Assembly (NCBI GenBank): GCA_021295835.1
Contig: JAGWBP010000021.1
Location: forward strand, 20,770 to 31,322
DNA from: Gemmatimonadota bacterium
GTDB taxonomy: Bacteria; Gemmatimonadota; Gemmatimonadetes; Longimicrobiales; Gaopeijiaceae
Length of the DNA: 10,553 nucleotides
Reading direction: 5' to 3'
Made by a program: the position numbers and the translations under genes. Within the stretch, counting starts at the first letter, position 1. Each line of letters opens with the position of its first letter. Shown in pieces: positions 1 to 6,545 of this stretch. The notes beneath the pieces were generated by a model that did not search any database, was not told the origin of the DNA, and worked only from the letters and a program-made list of their open reading frames with translations.

Positions 1-125
1 TGCTTCGCGAGGGCTTGGAAGGATGGCTCAACGCACCCGGCACGCGCGAAAAAGTGCTGGCGTGCGTTCCGGCGCGCTCTAGCGACGGCGGCAGCGGGGC
101 GTTCTACGTGCTGCTCAGACGGTAG
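1..125 (+). CDS. 3' end of an unidentified protein-coding gene (partial)
   Basis: The frame ending at the TAG at 123-125 is open from the window edge and gives about 40 residues with normal high-GC codon use. The peptide ends in GAFYVLLRR, a beta-strand-like tail followed by basic residues. Such tails occur in several enzyme families, including some methyltransferases, but this is too little to name the protein. The 5' end lies outside the window, so function, length and operon cannot be judged. No terminator hairpin with a T-run follows the stop. Confidence 0.5.
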   Translation, partial: LREGLEGWLNAPGTREKVLACVPARSSDGGSGAFYVLLRR

Positions 126-404
126 GGCGCGTCTAGTCGCCTCCTCGCAGTTTCAGGTGGGCAGGTTGAAGCTGAGTTTGCCGCACACCAGGTAGGCCAT
201 GTTGATGAGGCGGGCTTGAAGCGACCTGGCGGCCCGAGTGAGGGCACCGCCACCGTGACCGCCACGCTGGGTTCGATCCCGGAGCGGATCCCCGGCGCGC
301 CGATCGCACTGCGGCTCCCTTGCCCTAGCGGTAAACAAATGGTTACAATGGGCCCTCCTGCAGGGCCACATCGCTCCCACCGCCCCAGGCGCAGCCGGAT
401 AGAA
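126..404. other. Gene-free stretch with possible transposase relic on the minus strand
   Basis: I see no convincing gene between the first stop and the start of the next gene. On the minus strand, one frame ending at 153 closes with a short hydrophobic peptide (LINMAYLVCGKLSFNLPT) that reads like the C-terminal tail of a transposase, but the upstream residues in that frame are low-complexity Arg/Gly and look non-coding. It could be a small insertion-sequence relic or chance. The right part of the stretch carries the promoter described separately. Confidence 0.3.
320..349 (+). promoter_or_regulatory. Sigma70-like promoter with overlapping dyad
   Basis: TTGCCC at 320-325 and TACAAT at 344-349 are separated by 18 bp, an acceptable -35/-10 pair. 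Transcription would start near 356, giving a ~50-nt leader before the ATG at 405. The spacer and -10 contain an imperfect dyad, GTAA(ac)...(gg)TTAC at 331-346, so a repressor could bind here. This local A+T-rich patch stands out against its GC-rich surroundings. Confidence 0.5.
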
Positions 405-1289
405 ATGCATCTAGAGACGACCGCAGGCGCCCACAACCGCAGGATGGACGACTTGCCGACGGTCGGCGAGTTGCCGCTGGCGAGGGCCATCGTCCAGTAC
501 CGCGATGCGCAGGAGCTCTACGGGCGGCACCGCCAGATCCACGACATCGGGCTGGCTGTGGTGACGCATGGACGCGCCGAGACGACCGTTCGGGCGATCG
601 ATCTGGGTTCGGCGGGCAGCAAGTACCTCAACCTGGCATCGGAGCTGGTGATCCTGGACTGGGTATACGACGCCGCCCTGGCGCGTCTGAAGGCCATGGC
701 CTCCGTCGCGCGGAACGACACCGCGGAGGACACGCGCCAGACTGCGGAGCTCAGGAGGTACTGCTTCGACCTGGCGCTGCGGGTCCTGGGCCGGAGCGGC
801 TTCACACCCCTGACTCGCCCAACGCTGCTACGTATCGGATTTCGGGACATCTGCAAGGACCTGGACCTGCACGAGAGCGCCACCGTGCGGATCGTGACCG
901 CTCCCGGCGAGGTTGCGCATGTCTCGCTCGACTACGACGCGAACGCGCTCCTGCTCGAGCCCGTCGGGCGCTGGCCCTGTCGCGCCACCGAGGAGGCGGT
1001 CCGGGAGGTCTTCGGGGAGTCGCGGCGACGTAGCGCGAGCTTCGGTGGGGCGGGCAACCGCTGGGCGTACGAGGTCCGCTTCGGTGTTCCGGTGACATTC
1101 TCGGAGCTCCACGCCAGTCTGGCCTCTATACGGAGCGGCCTGAGCCGGCTGGCGGCGCACTTCGAGCCCGACCGCCACCGCTCCGTGCGCCGCTTGGTAG
1201 CGACCTTCGGCGAGCGGAGGACCCTCGACAGGATCCCCGTCCCAGTGGGCGAGGGCGGTCTTGGCCAGCCTCGCATGGCGGTGCACTAG
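405..1289 (+). CDS. Hypothetical protein, 294 aa
   Basis: I do not recognise a family. The frame stays open for 294 codons with consistent high-GC codon use and ends in TAG at 1287-1289. The protein is soluble, with no signal peptide or membrane segment. It looks alpha-helical in the first half (VQYRDAQELYGRHRQ, then LASELVILDWVYDAALARLKAM) and mixed alpha/beta in the second, with Arg-rich helices near the C-terminus. The frame is open back to 216, but the promoter at 320-349 argues for a start at ATG 405 or ATG 444; neither has a strong Shine-Dalgarno. The next gene follows closely, so the two probably form an operon. Confidence 0.6.
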   Translation: MHLETTAGAHNRRMDDLPTVGELPLARAIVQYRDAQELYGRHRQIHDIGLAVVTHGRAETTVRAIDLGSAGSKYLNLASELVILDWVYDAALARLKAMASVARNDTAEDTRQTAELRRYCFDLALRVLGRSGFTPLTRPTLLRIGFRDICKDLDLHESATVRIVTAPGEVAHVSLDYDANALLLEPVGRWPCRATEEAVREVFGESRRRSASFGGAGNRWAYEVRFGVPVTFSELHASLASIRSGLSRLAAHFEPDRHRSVRRLVATFGERRTLDRIPVPVGEGGLGQPRMAVH

Positions 1290-1296
1290 GCAGTCC

Positions 1297-1932
1297 GTGC
1301 AGAGTCTTCAAGACGGTCTTGTCGATGGTGCAAGATCGCGGGGAGTCAACGGTCACGAGGCGATCGACTCGCTGACCCGGAGCTACGACGCGTACCGGCG
1401 TCGGCACGCAGAGCGACTGGTGCGCGTGGTCCCGCGCGAGGCGGTGCGCGACCTATACGCCGAAGCCCGTGACTGGGCCAATGCGGCAGGGATCCACGAC
1501 CGATCCGATCCGATGTCCACCCTGCTGAGCTTCGCCGAGCACCTCCTCCCCCTTCCCACCTTCGAGGTATGGCTCTCTGACCGGGCACATGGCCCGCTCT
1601 GCCACATCGAGGACGGCGAAGGGGACGGTCTCGCCACGCCCTCCAGCCCGGCCAAGGTCGACGAGAGGCGCTTCGCGTATGACGGGCGCAGCTGGCTTGC
1701 GTCGCTGTACCTCTACCGGGACGGCGAGAGGTGGCGGGGGTTTCTCCAGTTCCGGGGCGAGGGCGGCGAGCGGCTCCATCGCACCGCCAGCATACTCGTG
1801 GAGGAAACCGCCAGACAGGTGCGGAGGAGCTTCCGGGGGTTCGACGGAGTCGCGTTGGGGGCGTTTCTGCGCTCCGCACTCCCCGAAATCGGTTGCGGCG
1901 CGACTGTTTCCGGTCAGGCAGAAATTCGGTAA
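1297..1932 (+). CDS. Hypothetical protein, 211 aa, second gene of an orphan pair
   Basis: No family is recognised. The protein starts with a charged helical segment (SLTRSYDAYRRRHAERLVRVV), followed by a region rich in aromatic and hydrophobic residues (LPTFEVWLSDRAHG, SWLASLYLYRDGERWRGFLQFRGEGG). That region reads as an antiparallel beta-sheet. A final helix carries ETARQVRRSFRG. There is no signal peptide or membrane span. I chose GTG 1297, 7 bp past the upstream stop. A TTG at 1261, with GAGGGCGG five to nine bases before it, would add 12 residues and overlap the upstream gene by 29 bp. The tight spacing indicates co-transcription and a shared function with the upstream gene. Confidence 0.6.
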   Translation: MQSLQDGLVDGARSRGVNGHEAIDSLTRSYDAYRRRHAERLVRVVPREAVRDLYAEARDWANAAGIHDRSDPMSTLLSFAEHLLPLPTFEVWLSDRAHGPLCHIEDGEGDGLATPSSPAKVDERRFAYDGRSWLASLYLYRDGERWRGFLQFRGEGGERLHRTASILVEETARQVRRSFRGFDGVALGAFLRSALPEIGCGATVSGQAEIR

Positions 1933-2282
1933 ACATCTGTCGCTGTCGGAGTGCCGCCGAGGCCAGCGCGGTCGATGTCAAGTCTGTTTCGCCTCGACAC
2001 TTATAGCGTAGCAGGTCCGTCACGGCCGGAACTTCGCAAGGAATCGGAAACGAGTGATTACGGCAATTCTCGATCTTCCGTAAGTGACTATTTGGCAATG
2101 ACTTACGGTTTGGGGCCGAATTTTCCCCGGTACTCTTGCGCCCCGCAACCTCGCCGCACTACGGTTCTGGTCGTAGCCGAAGCGGGAATCAGTGGCGGGA
2201 CGGGGTCGCAGCACGCCGCAAGTCGCTGGAAAACCGACTGCTCTTCACCTGCACAAGTGAGAATGCGAGGTCCCTGCCGCTC
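1933..2282. other. Gene-free stretch (350 bp) with operator-like repeats
   Basis: No convincing coding region is visible on either strand. Its A+T content is clearly higher than its neighbours from about 2030 to 2140. It holds the CCGTAAGT/ACTTACGG dyad reported separately and a GGGG...CCCC pair at 2112-2128. TTGGCA at 2092-2097 could serve as a -35 element, but no good -10 lies at the right distance. I see no U-tailed terminator after the stop at 1932. Confidence 0.45.
2058..2108. promoter_or_regulatory. Candidate operator: three TTACGG words, two forming an 8-bp inverted repeat
   Basis: CCGTAAGT at 2078-2085 and ACTTACGG at 2101-2108 form a perfect 8-bp inverted repeat with a 15-bp centre. 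A third TTACGG lies at 2058-2063. Word starts are 20 and 25 bp apart, so the sites lie at roughly two-turn spacing. The dyad sits 175 bp upstream of a small ribbon-helix-helix-like gene, and such proteins often bind short repeated words and repress their own genes. The link is inference. Confidence 0.4.
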
Positions 2283-2480
2283 ATGTGGAACACCCGTTCC
2301 GTCCGCCTAAGTGTTCGCCTTCCCACCGAAGTCGCCTCCGAAGCCGAGGAGTTGCAACGTTCGGACCCAGATTTCCTCAGCCGCATGATCGAATACGGCC
2401 TGACCCGACGCGCCATCTATCGCCGTCTGCGGGCGACCGACGAGGTCGGGGCTAACGCCACCGCTGCCCACCCGCGATAG
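2283..2480 (+). CDS. Small ribbon-helix-helix-like DNA-binding protein, 65 aa
   Basis: The pattern fits the CopG/Arc/MetJ ribbon-helix-helix fold: a short strand with alternating residues (SVRLSVRLP, about 6-14), a first helix starting with the capping P-T-E (TEVASEAEELQ, 15-25), a turn, and a second helix (DFLSRMIEYGLTRRAIYRRL). In this family a dimer inserts its paired strand into the DNA major groove. I chose ATG 2283 because the upstream part of the frame (from TTG 2136) is low-complexity and overlaps the AT-rich regulatory stretch. The Shine-Dalgarno is weak (GCGAGG about 12 bp away). No toxin gene follows, so it does not look like an antitoxin of a classical pair. The family call is from pattern only. 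Confidence 0.5.
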   Translation: MWNTRSVRLSVRLPTEVASEAEELQRSDPDFLSRMIEYGLTRRAIYRRLRATDEVGANATAAHPR

Positions 2481-2794
2481 CACCGCGGCTCGCAGGTGGA
2501 GTCGTCCCGCTACCGGTTTCCGGGCTTGGCAGCGTGACGTGACTCTTGGAGCGCCTGCGCCTGCCTGCTCGGTCCACGGCTCCCGCGTCAGCCGCGGCAC
2601 CGCCTTGCAGGAGGGCCGCCCGGGCCCCGGACAGCCCGGTCATTGAGCGCAGCGGTTCGGGGCGGATGTAGCGTCCCCCCGAATTCCGCCCGGGCCCTGG
2701 TCGCGAGCTGGCAGGGTCCGGCGCGGATGCAGCGCCGCTCGAGGGTGCGAAGACCCATTTGTAGTTGGGACAGGACTCGGGCTTGCGCAGAGAT
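2481..2794. other. Gene-free stretch upstream of the feo promoter region
   Basis: I find no gene here. The stretch is very GC-rich on the left and more balanced near 2755-2794. Its one notable element is the two-copy imperfect repeat at 2616-2737. TTGCGC at 2783-2788 is followed 17 bp later by TAACTT at 2806-2811. This pair is a weak candidate for the feoA promoter, and its -10 would overlap the iron box. Confidence 0.4.
2616..2737. repeat. Two-copy imperfect direct repeat, ~60-70 bp period
   Basis: CCGCCCGGGCCC occurs at 2616-2627 and again at 2686-2697. Each is followed by a degenerate segment and then by GCGGATGTAGCG (2662-2673) or GCGGATGCAGCG (2723-2734). The two halves therefore share their left and right ends, with a small length difference in the middle. 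The repeat could be a short intergenic element family or an old tandem duplication. Confidence 0.4.
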
Positions 2795-2808
2795 TTAGGC
2801 TTGCCTAA
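2795..2808. promoter_or_regulatory. DtxR/IdeR-type iron box upstream of feoAB
   Basis: TTAGGCTTGCCTAA is a perfect dyad with 6-bp arms, followed by C. It matches the core of the known DtxR/IdeR operator (TTAGG, four bases, CCTAA, C). It lies 107 bp upstream of the feoA start and overlaps a weak -10 candidate (TAACTT, 2806-2811). Iron-loaded repressor bound here would block transcription of feoAB. No Fur-box-like AT-rich 19-mer is visible in the same region. Confidence 0.75.
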
Positions 2809-2900
2809 CTTTTCCTAGCTCCTCCGGGTCGGCGGCCTTCGCGGCCCTGGGAGCGCCCCTCCAACCCGCCCCTCTGGCAACCGACGTCCGTCTCCACCGA

Positions 2901-2907
2901 GGAGAGG
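2901..2907 (+). promoter_or_regulatory. Strong ribosome binding site of feoA
   Basis: GGAGAGG lies 8 bp before the ATG at 2916. It is one of the clearest Shine-Dalgarno sequences in the window and fixes the feoA start. Confidence 0.7.
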
Positions 2908-2915
2908 ATCCCGCA

Positions 2916-3182
2916 ATGACCTTGGCCGACATCAGTCTAGGCGACTCGGCGACCGTCCGGGGGATCTCGCCCCGGTGCGACGGACCGGCGCGGCTGCGTC
3001 TCCTCGACCTGGGCGTGGTACCCGGCACGGTCGTGCAGGCCCGCCTTGGGAGCGCGGCCGGCGACCCGATCGCATACGACATCAGGGGGGCGCTGGTAGC
3101 GCTCAGACGGGAGCAGGCGGCGCTCATCGCCGTGACATCCGCAGCTGCACAAGGTAAGCCTGTAGGCGCGGATTGGCGCTGA
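2916..3182 (+). CDS. feoA: FeoA, ferrous iron transport accessory protein
   Basis: The 88-aa product has the FeoA SH3-like fold pattern: an N-terminal L-G-D motif (8-10), RLRLLDLGVVPGTVV at 26-40, the GDPIAYDIRG strand pair at 49-58, and LVALRREQAALIAV at 60-73. FeoA is a small cytoplasmic protein that supports FeoB-mediated Fe(II) uptake. Length is close to the usual 75-90 aa. The ATG is fixed by GGAGAGG upstream. Its last 10 bases overlap the start of feoB, so translation is probably coupled. An iron box upstream suggests expression under iron limitation. Confidence 0.9.
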   Translation: MTLADISLGDSATVRGISPRCDGPARLRLLDLGVVPGTVVQARLGSAAGDPIAYDIRGALVALRREQAALIAVTSAAAQGKPVGADWR

Positions 3183-5410
3183 GGGCCGCTCGACGCTCCG
3201 ACCTCCCGTCGGAGCGCGCCGGTCGCCTGGTCCGGCTGGGACTGAGTCCGCACCGCTGGGACCATCTGGTCGCCCTTGCCGGCAACCCCAACGTCGGCAA
3301 GAGCACCGTCTTCAACGCCCTGACCGGACTGCGCCAGCATACCGGCAACTGGCCCGGCAAGACGGTTGCGCGGGCTGAGGGGGCGTTCCTGCACCACGGC
3401 GCCAGGGTGAAGGTGGTCGATCTGCCCGGTGCCTACTCCCTCCAGGCCGGAAGCGCCGACGAGGAGGTGGCTCGCGACTTCGTCCTCTTCGGCCAGCCGG
3501 ACGTCACCGTGGTGGTCGTCGACGCCACCCGGCTGGAACGCAACCTGAACCTCGTCCTCCAGATACTGGAGATCACCGACCGGGTTGTCATCTGCCTGAA
3601 CCTGGTCGACGAGGCACGCAGGCGCGGCATCCGAGTGAACGCGAAGCGGCTTGCGCGCGAGCTGGGAGTGCCTGTGATTCCCGCCGTCGCCCGTCGGGGA
3701 GACGGTATAGACGATCTTCTCGCGGCCGCGCTGGCCGTGGCGACCGGGGATCGGCCCACACACCCTCACCGGATCGGGTCGCTCCCAGCGCCGATTGACC
3801 AGGCAGTCCGGTCGATTGCGCCGCTGATTGCCGAAGAGTTTCCAGAGCTGCCCAATCTTCGTTGGGTAGCGCTTCGCCTCCTTCACGGCGACAAGCGGGT
3901 TGCCGCAGCGCTGAACTCGGGTGAGATAGGCGGCCTGGGAGGCGAACTCCGACGGGTAGGTGCGCACTCGGAGGACAACGGGGCGCACCCCGGAGGGGAG
4001 CGCGTTCTCCAGGCAGCGGCGGAGTGCCGCGGCGTTCTCGGCTCTGGAATGCACGACGAATTGGCGGAGGCGCTCTTCGACGAGGCCGCCCGGATTGCCG
4101 AAGAGTGCGTGCGCCGAGAGGACAGGCGTTCCGAGGAGCGCTTCGACGGTCGGCTCGACCGCTGGCTCACGAGCCGCGTATTCGGCTTCCCGCTGATGAT
4201 CGGCGTGCTGGGGGTCGTCTTCTGGCTCACGATTGCCGGTGCCAACGTGCCATCGCAGGCGTTGGCGGGGCTCCTTATCGATGACCTTCACCCGGTGCTC
4301 CTGGAGCTCGCCGGGGTGGTCGGCGCACCGTGGTGGCTCTCGGGGTTCCTTATCGACGGCGTCTACCTGGCCACCGCCTGGGTCGTAAGCGTGATGCTCC
4401 CGCCGATGGCGATCTTCTTCCCGCTATTCACCCTGCTGGAGGACTTCGGGTACCTGCCGAGGGTCGCCTTCAATCTCGACTCGCTCTTTCGGCTGGCCGG
4501 GGCGCACGGGAAGCAGGCCCTCACGATGAGCATGGGCTTTGGCTGCAACGCGGCGGGCGTGGTTGCCACGAGGGTCATCGACAGCCCCCGCGAGCGTCTG
4601 ATCGCCATCGTCACCAACAACTTCTCGCTCTGCAACGGGCGCTGGCCGACCCAGATCCTAGTCGCGGCGATCTTCATCGGGGCGCTGGCACCGCCCCACC
4701 TGGCCGGTGTGGTCGCGGCCGGTGCCGTGGTTGCGGTGGCACTCATAGGAATCGTCTTCATGTTCGCGGTCTCCTGGGGGCTCTCGAGGACGGTGCTCCG
4801 AGGCGAGGCAACCACCTTCTCGCTGGAGCTACCGCCCTACCGGCCACCCCGCATCCTCCAGACGCTCTACACCTCCGTGATCGACCGCACGCTGATCATC
4901 CTCCGGCGAGCGGTCCTCTTTGCCGTCCCTGCGGGCGCGGTCATCTGGCTCATCTCGAACATCTCGGTGGGGGGCGCCGCGCTGGCCGAGCACGGGGTGG
5001 CGATGCTAGACCCGGTGGGGGTCATGATCGGGCTGAACGGCGTCATCCTGCTCGCCTACGTAATCGCCATCCCGGCCAACGAGATCGTGGTCCCGACGGT
5101 GCTGATGCTCACGGTGATGGCCCTCGGGAGCCCTGAGCTCGGAGAGGGGGCCGGCGTGATCTTCGAGCGGGACTCGCTGGGCGAGGTGGCGGCTCTCCTG
5201 GAAGCCGGCGGGTGGACGCTCCTCACCGGCGTCTGCCTGATGCTCTTCAGTCTGCTGCACAATCCGTGCTCGACGACGATCTACACGATCTACAAGGAGA
5301 CCGGGAGTGGCCGCTGGACTGCGGTGGCCACATTCCTCCCGCTGGCGCTGGGCTTCGCGGTCTGCTTCCTGCTGGCCCAGCTCTGGCGACTGGGTGCTGC
5401 GTATGCGTAA
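3173..5410 (+). CDS. feoB: FeoB, ferrous iron transporter with GTPase domain
   Basis: The 745-aa protein imports Fe(II) across the inner membrane. The N-terminal G domain shows G1 GNPNVGKS (37-44), the G2 threonine at 64 (NWPGKTV), G3 DLPG (83-86) and G4 NLVD (143-146). A helical linker of roughly 190-335 precedes a polytopic membrane domain. Conserved membrane features are GFGCNAAGV (Cys458), NNFSLCNGRWP (Cys487), IPANEIVVPT and HNPCSTTIYTIYKE (Cys699). The start is TTG 3173, the only start codon between an in-frame stop at 3155 and the G1 motif, and it overlaps feoA by 10 bp. No feoC follows. Length and motifs indicate a complete, functional protein. Confidence 0.93.
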   Translation: MALRAARRSDLPSERAGRLVRLGLSPHRWDHLVALAGNPNVGKSTVFNALTGLRQHTGNWPGKTVARAEGAFLHHGARVKVVDLPGAYSLQAGSADEEVARDFVLFGQPDVTVVVVDATRLERNLNLVLQILEITDRVVICLNLVDEARRRGIRVNAKRLARELGVPVIPAVARRGDGIDDLLAAALAVATGDRPTHPHRIGSLPAPIDQAVRSIAPLIAEEFPELPNLRWVALRLLHGDKRVAAALNSGEIGGLGGELRRVGAHSEDNGAHPGGERVLQAAAECRGVLGSGMHDELAEALFDEAARIAEECVRREDRRSEERFDGRLDRWLTSRVFGFPLMIGVLGVVFWLTIAGANVPSQALAGLLIDDLHPVLLELAGVVGAPWWLSGFLIDGVYLATAWVVSVMLPPMAIFFPLFTLLEDFGYLPRVAFNLDSLFRLAGAHGKQALTMSMGFGCNAAGVVATRVIDSPRERLIAIVTNNFSLCNGRWPTQILVAAIFIGALAPPHLAGVVAAGAVVAVALIGIVFMFAVSWGLSRTVLRGEATTFSLELPPYRPPRILQTLYTSVIDRTLIILRRAVLFAVPAGAVIWLISNISVGGAALAEHGVAMLDPVGVMIGLNGVILLAYVIAIPANEIVVPTVLMLTVMALGSPELGEGAGVIFERDSLGEVAALLEAGGWTLLTGVCLMLFSLLHNPCSTTIYTIYKETGSGRWTAVATFLPLALGFAVCFLLAQLWRLGAAYA

Positions 5411-5547
5411 CGCCACCGCCGGAGCATCCGGTTGTGTCCGGCTAGGCCAGTGCTGGTCTTCGGGGCGAAGTAGCTCCAGAGGTCCCGGCAGCGGCAGGGC
5501 CGGAGCCTACCCGAGGAGGGGGGCGACGATCAGGTGAGGCAGCCGGA

Positions 5548-5573
5548 CCTGAGCTGCGCGCCTGAGCTGCGCG
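5548..5573. repeat. Perfect 13-bp tandem duplication
   Basis: CCTGAGCTGCGCG occurs twice in direct succession (5548-5560, 5561-5573) between the convergent feoB and lipoprotein genes. It is probably a recent slippage product. A short CGGGA...TCCCG pair at 5572-5592 lies next to it. Confidence 0.5.
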
Positions 5574-5613
5574 GGAACCCCTGCGGATCCCGTAGCGCCC
5601 GGCCACCCCATTC

Positions 5614-5652
5614 CTAACCGATGCCGCCCCTCCCTCTGGGTGGGTCGGTTAG
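5614..5652. terminator. Possible bidirectional terminator between convergent genes
   Basis: CTAACCGA (5614-5621) pairs perfectly with TCGGTTAG (5645-5652). Inside, CCCtCCC (5628-5634) pairs with GGGtGGG (5638-5644) across a 3-nt loop, leaving a six-base bulge on the left. The structure overlaps the stop codon of the minus-strand lipoprotein and follows feoB by 200 bp. Neither strand shows a clear U-run, so it would be a U-poor terminator or an mRNA 3'-end stabiliser. Confidence 0.4.
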
Positions 5653-6218
5653 TTGAACTCCGATGCGTCCAACTCGATCGAATGGCCGCACATCATGCCC
5701 GTGACCGGCCCCGTCAACTCACCATTCGAGAGCGTCACGGACCCGTCAAGATCGACGTTAACCGCGCACATCCCCTCCTTCTCCGGGAGCGACCAGTCCA
5801 AGTTCCCGTCCAGCTCCAGATCGAGCTCAGCCGAGGTTCCCATGACGGTCATTGCGCCCGCCTGGTCCACGCTCCCCGCCTCGATCTCGAAGGAGAAGCC
5901 TCGGCTGGTGAATTGGCACATGCTGGCCGTCATCTTCGCATTGAACGTGAACATCCCCGACAACGGGTCGCCGACTACCGTCCCGGCATAGGTGAGCGTG
6001 CCTCCACCGGGACAGTCTGTGGTGGAGCTGGGGTTGGCCGGATCCAGCACCAGTTGCCCAACACTCCCTAGCGCTTCCAACAGCGCCACAGCTTCCGCCT
6101 CGGTGATCGGTTCGGGCGGATCGTCGCCACAGCCTGCGGCGACGGCGATGGGCAGAGACAGGGCGGCGATGGCGAATCGGACGGTGCCCCGACGGGCGCT
6201 ACTGCGTTGCATCGGCAT
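5649..6218 (-). CDS. Beta-rich lipoprotein of unknown function, 189 aa
   Basis: A signal peptide runs from a basic start (MPMQRSSARR) through a hydrophobic core (FAIAALSLPIAVAA) to a lipobox-like AAGC with Cys30, followed by the acidic linker GDDPPEP. The mature part has a short helix (EAEAVALLEALG) and then a chain of predicted beta strands. Four further cysteines (69, 101, 151, 177) could form two disulfides. The start at 6218 is supported by AAGGA 7 bp upstream; the longer frame to 6332 lacks this. It is probably anchored in the outer membrane facing the periplasm or the surface. No family is recognised. It lies downstream of the metal cassette but is separated by about 190 bp. Confidence 0.7.
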   Translation of the reverse strand: MPMQRSSARRGTVRFAIAALSLPIAVAAGCGDDPPEPITEAEAVALLEALGSVGQLVLDPANPSSTTDCPGGGTLTYAGTVVGDPLSGMFTFNAKMTASMCQFTSRGFSFEIEAGSVDQAGAMTVMGTSAELDLELDGNLDWSLPEKEGMCAVNVDLDGSVTLSNGELTGPVTGMMCGHSIELDASEFN

Positions 6219-6407
6219 GGTTGTATCCTTGAGATTCCTAGGTGGTGCGTCCCACATTGGGGGCGCGGCCGGTGTTGCGAGCACTCCCCCGGCAAGGACA
6301 GCTTCCTTCCAGAACAGAGGGCCGCTTCGCAATCTAGCCCAGTTGGCCCAATTGATCTAGGTGCGTAACACTCTGCTGCGCGTCCTCCGACGGCCACGGT
6401 CATCATC

Positions 6408-6539
6408 TCACCTCAAGCTCAGTTGGAGGCGCAGTGTGCGCCCCGGCTGGGGCAGGCCGCACTGGTCGAGCACAGTCATGTCGGTCAGCTTCGAAATCGC
6501 GACCGCGATGTCCGCTCCTGCCGTGGGGGGGGTGTCCAC
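6408..6539 (-). pseudogene. C-terminal remnant of a TonB-dependent outer-membrane receptor
   Basis: The last ~43 codons of a frame ending in TGA (6408-6410) read ISKLTDMTVLDQCGLPQPGR followed by TLRLQLSLR. This is the usual last-strand pattern of TonB-dependent receptors: a N/K-LTD turn, a G-x-P-x-PGRT turn and an amphipathic final beta strand. The remainder of the receptor (normally 600-1000 aa with a plug domain) is absent, because the upstream DNA is the 3' end of the PepSY-type gene in the same frame, separated by its TAG. A GTG at 6539 could start a 43-aa peptide, but such a fragment cannot form a barrel. I read it as the scar of a deletion. Small membrane proteins of the PepSY type often neighbour such receptors, which supports the call. 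Confidence 0.55.
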
Positions 6540-6545
6540 GGGCTG

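Noticed and set aside
216..404. N-terminal extension of the first hypothetical gene
   Set aside because: The promoter at 320-349 lies inside it, and the peptide is Pro/Arg/Gly-rich without coding character.
153..410. Minus-strand frame ending in a transposase-like tail
   Set aside because: Only the last ~20 residues look protein-like; no inverted repeats or catalytic residues are visible, so no mobile element is called.
1346..2098. 250-codon minus-strand frame opposite the second hypothetical gene
   Set aside because: Arg/Pro/Ser-rich antisense reading with no recognisable motif; the plus-strand frame has much better protein character.
2795..4291. Long 498-codon minus-strand frame opposite feoA/feoB
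   Set aside because: It is antisense to two clearly recognised genes, and its sequence is low-complexity with no family pattern. Long antisense frames are common at this GC content.
5403..5537. 44-codon frame whose ATG overlaps the feoB stop, a possible feoC
   Set aside because: It has no winged-helix or Cys cluster pattern of FeoC, is Gly/Ser/Arg-rich, and lacks a Shine-Dalgarno.
6219..6332. 38-codon extension of the beta-rich lipoprotein
   Set aside because: The downstream ATG at 6218 has AAGGA at good distance and begins a proper signal peptide; the extension would bury it.
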